Shown here: positions 59,740-64,000 of the stretch, piece by piece
How the letters are laid out: each line of letters opens with the position of its first letter
Position numbering within the stretch: position 1 is the first letter of the stretch
Source of the DNA: Notamacropus eugenii
Taxonomy: Eukaryota > Chordata > Mammalia > Diprotodontia > Macropodidae
Assembly: GCF_028372415.1 (NCBI RefSeq)
Contig: NC_092873.1
Location: 355,722,128-355,786,127 of the forward strand
Direction of reading: 5' to 3'
DNA length: 64,000 bases
Program-made: the position numbers and the translations under genes
Notes under the pieces: generated by a model
What the model was told of the DNA's origin: nothing
Database searches by the model: none
Seen by the model: only the letters and a program-made list of their open reading frames with translations

Positions 59740-60215
59740 CTTCAATGTTTTAATTTTTTTAATTGTTCTTTTTTATAGTATTTTGTTTTTCAAATTACAT
59801 GTAAGGTTTAAAATTGATTTAAAAAATTTCGAGTTCCAGATTTTCTCCTTCACCTCTCCCCTCTTTAAGATGGTAAGCAATTTGATATGTCATTATCATA
59901 TGTACAATTATGTAAAACATTTCCACATTATTCATGTTGTAAAAGAAGAAACAGATCAAAAGAAAAAAAACGTTAAAAATTAAAAGAAAGTGAGAATTAG
60001 TATGCTTTGATCTGCATTCAGGCTCCATCAGTTCTTTCTCTAGATATGAATAACATTTTTCATTATGAATCCTTTGGAATTGTCTTGGCTCATTGTATTG
60101 CTGAGAATAGCTAAGTCATTCCTTGTTGGTCTTTGTATAGGGTTATTACTGTGTACAATGTTCTCCTGTTTCTGCTCACTTCAGTTTGCATCAGTTCATG
60201 TAAATCTTTCCAGGG
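59740..60215 (-). repeat. L1 3'-end fragment, antisense
   Basis: 'ttcgagttccagattttctc', 'aagatggtaagcaatttgat', 'cattattcatgttgtaaaag', 'gcttcagtctgcatt'-like text and 'tgcatcagttcatgtaaatc'. Confidence 0.8.
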
Positions 60216-60469
60216 AAAGAAAGGTGATTTTAAAGGAGTGCTAGGTGAATAGGTTGGTTTAGAGGGAAGTGATGCTCAGGTATTTGTTATTAGAAGACAA
60301 AGAAGGGTTATCATTTCATTTCATTGTTATTTAATTGCAGCCTGAAGAAGGGAAATGATAACTTTTATTCAGTAATGCTGTGCTATCTGCTTCTGCTTTC
60401 ATATTAAGGTTTTTTTCCCTGTAAAATCTGCATCCTACTAATGTTTTTTTAAATATCAGTTCATGGCAT

Positions 60470-60720
60470 TAAAATTTTTATTGATATATTTTGGTTTTAC
60501 ATCCATCTGCATTTCCCAGCATATTCCTCTTTCCCCTCCTCCCAGAGAGCTGTCTCAGTTAACAAAGGGGAAAAAAAAATGGTTCAACAAAACTCAATTA
60601 ACAAATTAACTCAGTTCAACAAAACACATTAACAAAGTTCAGCATTATAGATAGTTTTCCACACTCTGACTTCCTCACCTGCAAAAGAAGGAATTGCCTT
60701 TTCATAGCAAGCTTAGTCAT
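60470..60720 (-). repeat. L1 3' UTR fragment of a second subfamily, antisense
   Basis: 'taaaatttttattgatatat', 'tttccctcctcccagagagc' and 'gatagttttccacactctga'. Related pieces at 33.6 and 62.7 kb. Confidence 0.55.
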
Positions 60721-60834
60721 TATGATTTCACAGCGTATACTTTATATGATTTTTTGCAGTTTTTTTCCTATTTACATTATTGTTATATTTATTGTTTTCT
60801 TGGTTCTCCTTAACAAAAGGATTCTGTCTTGGGC

Positions 60835-62095
60835 TTTCTTCTTTTCTCCTTCTATACTTCGTGATCTTATCAGCTCCCATGGATTTAATTACTGTCTCTG
60901 TGCTGATGATTCTCAAATCTATCTTATCTTGCACCTAACCTCTCTGATGACCTTCAGATTCACATCTTCAGCTGTTTTTCAGACATCTCAAACTAGATGT
61001 CCAGTAGGCATCTTAAACTCAATATGTCTAAAACTGAACTCATTATCTTTTTCCCTAAAAAAAAAATTTCCATACCTCCTACTTTCCCTGTTATGGTAGA
61101 GGGCAGTACCATCTTCTCAGTCCCTCTGGCTCATAACCTAGGTGTCATCCTCAGCTTCCTCCCATAATCTGACCTATTGCCAAGACCTATCAATTTCACT
61201 TCTGGGACATCTTTTGAATATGCCCCCTTTCTCTCTGACGTTGAATTACTCTGGTGCAGGCCTTCATCACTTCATGGACTCTTCAGTAGGCTGCTGCCTT
61301 AAGTCTTCCCCTTCTCTAGTCTATCATAGCCTACGAAGTGATTTTCCACATCTGACCATGTCACCTCCTACTTTGTAAATTCAGATAACTTCTTATTGCC
61401 TTCAGGAGCTGATTCAAAATGTTCTACTTGATTTTAAAAGCTCTTCATAAGCCAGTCCCCTCCTGCCATTTCAGTCTTCTTGCATCTTACTCTCCAGCAT
61501 GTAGGATCCAGTGGCATTGGCCTTCTTACTGTTCCACAAACAAGACACTATCTTGTGGCTCTGGGAATTTTATCTGAGTATCCCTCATAACTGGACTACT
61601 GTCCTTCCTCCTTTGTGCTTAGTGTCTTCTCTAGTTTTCAGTCTCCACTAAAATCCCGTCTTCTACAACATTGCTGTCAAACTCAAGTGGAAGTGAGGCT
61701 ACTCACTTCCATACAGATGAAAATCCCTATGAGCTACATACTGACTTAGTTTTAAAATGTAATATTGCTTGTGTTTCAACGTATTTTATTCTGTTAAATA
61801 TTTTCCAGTTACATTTTAATCTGGTTCTCTACATTAGGGAGTGTTACACAATTTTTTGTTTGATATCTCTGTTCTATAGGAAGCCTTTTCCCAACCCATC
61901 TTAATTCTAGTGCCTTCCCTCATTTATTTCCTCTTTATCTTGTGTGTAACTTATTTGTATATTGTTATTTGCTTGTTGTCTCCCCCTTTAGATTGTGGGC
62001 TCCTCACAGGCAGGGACTGTCTTTTGCCTTGTTTTGTATCCTCAGCACTATATGCTTGGCATGTAGTAGGTGCATAATAAAATTTTTTGATTGAC
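60835..62095 (+). mobile_element. L2 LINE ORF2 reverse-transcriptase end and 3' UTR, sense
   Basis: Encodes LRDLISSHGFNYCLCADDSQ (RT catalytic box, CADD where YADD is usual) and further on SCLKLNSLSFSL-like decayed segments and SSPSLVYHSLRSDFPHL. It ends 'gtagtaggtgcataataaaa'. The longest L2 copy in the window, with broken frames. Confidence 0.75.
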
Positions 62096-62097
62096 TG

Positions 62098-62700
62098 CTT
62101 GCTTCACTTTGCATCAGTTTCTATAAATCTATAAACCATGCTTCCTTGTAGTCATCTTCATCTTTTATTACATTGTAGTAATATTCCATTACATTTATGT
62201 AGCTCTTCCCCATTTGGTGAGCTCTGCTTTGTTTACAGTTCTTGGCTGGTACCAAAAAAAATGCTCCTATAAATATTTTGGTGTATTTGAAACCTTCCTT
62301 TTCCCCTTTCCATTTCCCTTTCTTTTCCTTCTCTTTCATGGCTTATGGGGTCTCTCAATCACAGGGTATAGATATTTTAAGTACTTTCTTCATTTAATTC
62401 TAAGTTGCTTTTCCAGAGTGGCAAAGTCAAGTAAGCAGTCATATAGTAAATGTTTACCACATGCTAGTAAGCACTGAGAGTACAGAGAAAGGAAGAAACA
62501 ATCCCAGCCTTCATGTCGTTCACATTCTTAATACTTTGAAATAGTTCACAGCTTCATCAAAACATTAGTTGTGCATTTCTTCCCACAATCCATCCATTAT
62601 TAATCATTCCTACTTTTTTCATTTAAGTTACTCAGTGTGAGATGAACCTTTAGAGTTTGAGTTTGCTTTCTCTTATTAATAATTTGGAGCACTTTTTCAT
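62098..62700 (-). mobile_element. L1 ORF2 end, antisense, split by an L2/MIR tail
   Basis: The minus-strand frame reads SYINVMEYYYNVIKDED and PAKNCKQSRAHQMG, the L1 ORF2 end. 62,424-62,530 ('agtaaatgtttaccacatgc', 'caatcccagccttcatgtcg') is a later L2-type insertion. Confidence 0.75.
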
Positions 62701-62704
62701 ATTT

Positions 62705-64000
62705 TTAAAAATTTGTTGATCAATTTTAATTTCATATCACCTGCATTTCTTCTTTATCCTTCTCATCTCCCCAGAGAGCCATTTCTTATAACAAAGAATT
62801 TTTATTTAAAAATGATAAAAAGAGAAAGAAGGGGGGGAAATAAATAAAAGCAATCCATAACACTGAAAAAGCATTACAGTATATGTATTCCACACCTGTA
62901 GACCTCCCTACTTCTGCAAAGAAGCTGAAGCAAGTATCTTCTCAGAACTTCTTTGGGTTTAAGCTTGATCTTTGTAATTTTGCAACATTTGTTTAAAATT
63001 CATTTTTCTAATTTGTTATTTTTAATATCCTTTTTAAATTTTGAGTTTCAAATTATCTCCCTCCCAACCCCTTCCTTACTCACTGAGTAGGGCAAGTAAT
63101 ATAATATCAGTTGTGAAATCATGCAAAACATTTCTATATTAGCCATATATTTTTAAAAGCAAAAAAAGGTGGGAAAATGATACTTCAGTTTGTAGTCAAG
63201 AGTTAGTCAGTTCTTTTGCTGGAGATGGGACAGCATCCTTTTTATGAGTCCTTTGGGAATTGTCTTGGATCATAGTATTGATCAGAGTAGCCAAGTCTTT
63301 CACGGTTGATCATTACAAATGGGCTGTTTTTTGTGGGTGATGTTCTCCCAGTTCTTCTCACTTCACTTTGCATCAGTTCATGTAAGTCTTGTCATGTTTT
63401 TCTGAAACCACCATTCTTATCATTCCCACAGTACAATAATATTCCATTACGATCATATGCTACAGTTTTTTCAGCCCTTCCCCAGTTGATGAGCATCCCC
63501 TCAATTTCCACTTCTTTGCCACCACAAAACAGGTGCTAGAAATATTTTTGAACATATTGGCCATTTTCCTTTCTCTTTGATCTCTTTGGGACACAGACCT
63601 AGTAGTGCTAGTGCGGTATCAAAGTGTATGCACAGTTTTATAGCCCTTTGGGTGTACCAACAGTTCCTTAACGTACCTTTTTTCCCTCATCCCCTCCAGC
63701 ATTTGTCATTTCTGATAGATGTGAGGTCGCATTTCAGAGCTGTTTGAATTTGCCTTTCTCTAAATGGTAGTGACTTAGAGCAATTTTTTGTATGACTATA
63801 GATAGCTTTGATTCTTCTGCAAACTATCTGTTCATAACCTTTGAGCATTTATTTGAGACATAAATAATTATAAATTTGATTCAGTTCTCTACTTAGTATG
63901 TATTTGAGTAATAAGGCCTTTATCAGAGAAAATTGCTGTAAAAATTTTTGATACTACTTCATTGTCTAATGTAGTTTCCTTGGTTATCCCTTTTAATTTA
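62705..64000 (-). mobile_element. L1 3' regions, antisense, running off the window
   Basis: 62,705-62,990 resembles the 60.5 kb piece. 62,995-64,000 is another: 'attttgagtttcaaattatc', 'cttcactttgcatcagttca', 'ttccccagttgatgagcatc', 'ccaacagttccttaacgtac', 'tttgcctttctctaaatggt'. Confidence 0.8.

Larger units (their letters stand above)
56875..64000 (+). other. WIPF2: WIPF2 intron after the fourth coding exon (continues past the window)
   Basis: Donor gtaagt at 56,875. No exon resembling the rest of WIPF2 (more PPPP segments, then the WASP-binding end with RSFLDDFESKY-type sequence) is seen to 64,000. Content is L1 antisense pieces, one SINE, MIR and an L2; 56,875-57,640 shows nothing recognised. 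Confidence 0.75.

Overview
The window is a vertebrate nuclear chromosome segment, most likely from a marsupial. Multi-exon genes have GT-AG introns, and there is a CpG-island promoter. The repeats are those expected of a marsupial: tRNA-derived SINEs, a marsupial-type L1 ORF2 C-terminus, RTE, and many old L2, MIR and CR1/L3 fossils. No species call is made beyond that.

Two protein-coding genes lie head-to-tail on the + strand, in the same order as human 17q21. The first (about 1-10,620) is the 3' part of RAPGEFL1. Thirteen exons (383-8480) join in phase into 464 residues plus a stop, giving the ubiquitin-like/RA-like segment and the RasGEF catalytic domain. A 3' UTR of about 2.1 kb follows, with AATAAA at 10,592. 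A possible further exon end lies at the left edge (1-17). About 7.8 kb of repeat-filled intergenic DNA separates this gene from the next.

The second gene is the 5' part of WIPF2, a WIP-family proline-rich, actin- and N-WASP-binding protein. Its CpG island and non-coding first exon lie near 18.4-18.85 kb, and a candidate second 5' UTR exon sits at 21,521-21,684. The coding start is at 52,481, after a first intron (or pair of introns) of about 33.6 kb. Four coding exons (to 56,874) encode the N-terminal 325 residues, including the WH2 motif and proline-rich core. The C-terminal WASP-binding exons lie beyond the window.

WIPF2 intron 1 and the last intron are filled with layers of L1, RTE, CR1/L3, L2, MIR and SINE copies. 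They also hold a palindromic MITE, a second short DNA-transposon-like family and a decayed DYNLRB1-type processed pseudogene. I see no new multi-gene system. The points most worth a second look are an upstream ORF overlapping the WIPF2 start codon, the DYNLRB1 pseudogene, a 60-nt-arm intronic hairpin and a (TG)n tract just before the last RAPGEFL1 exon.
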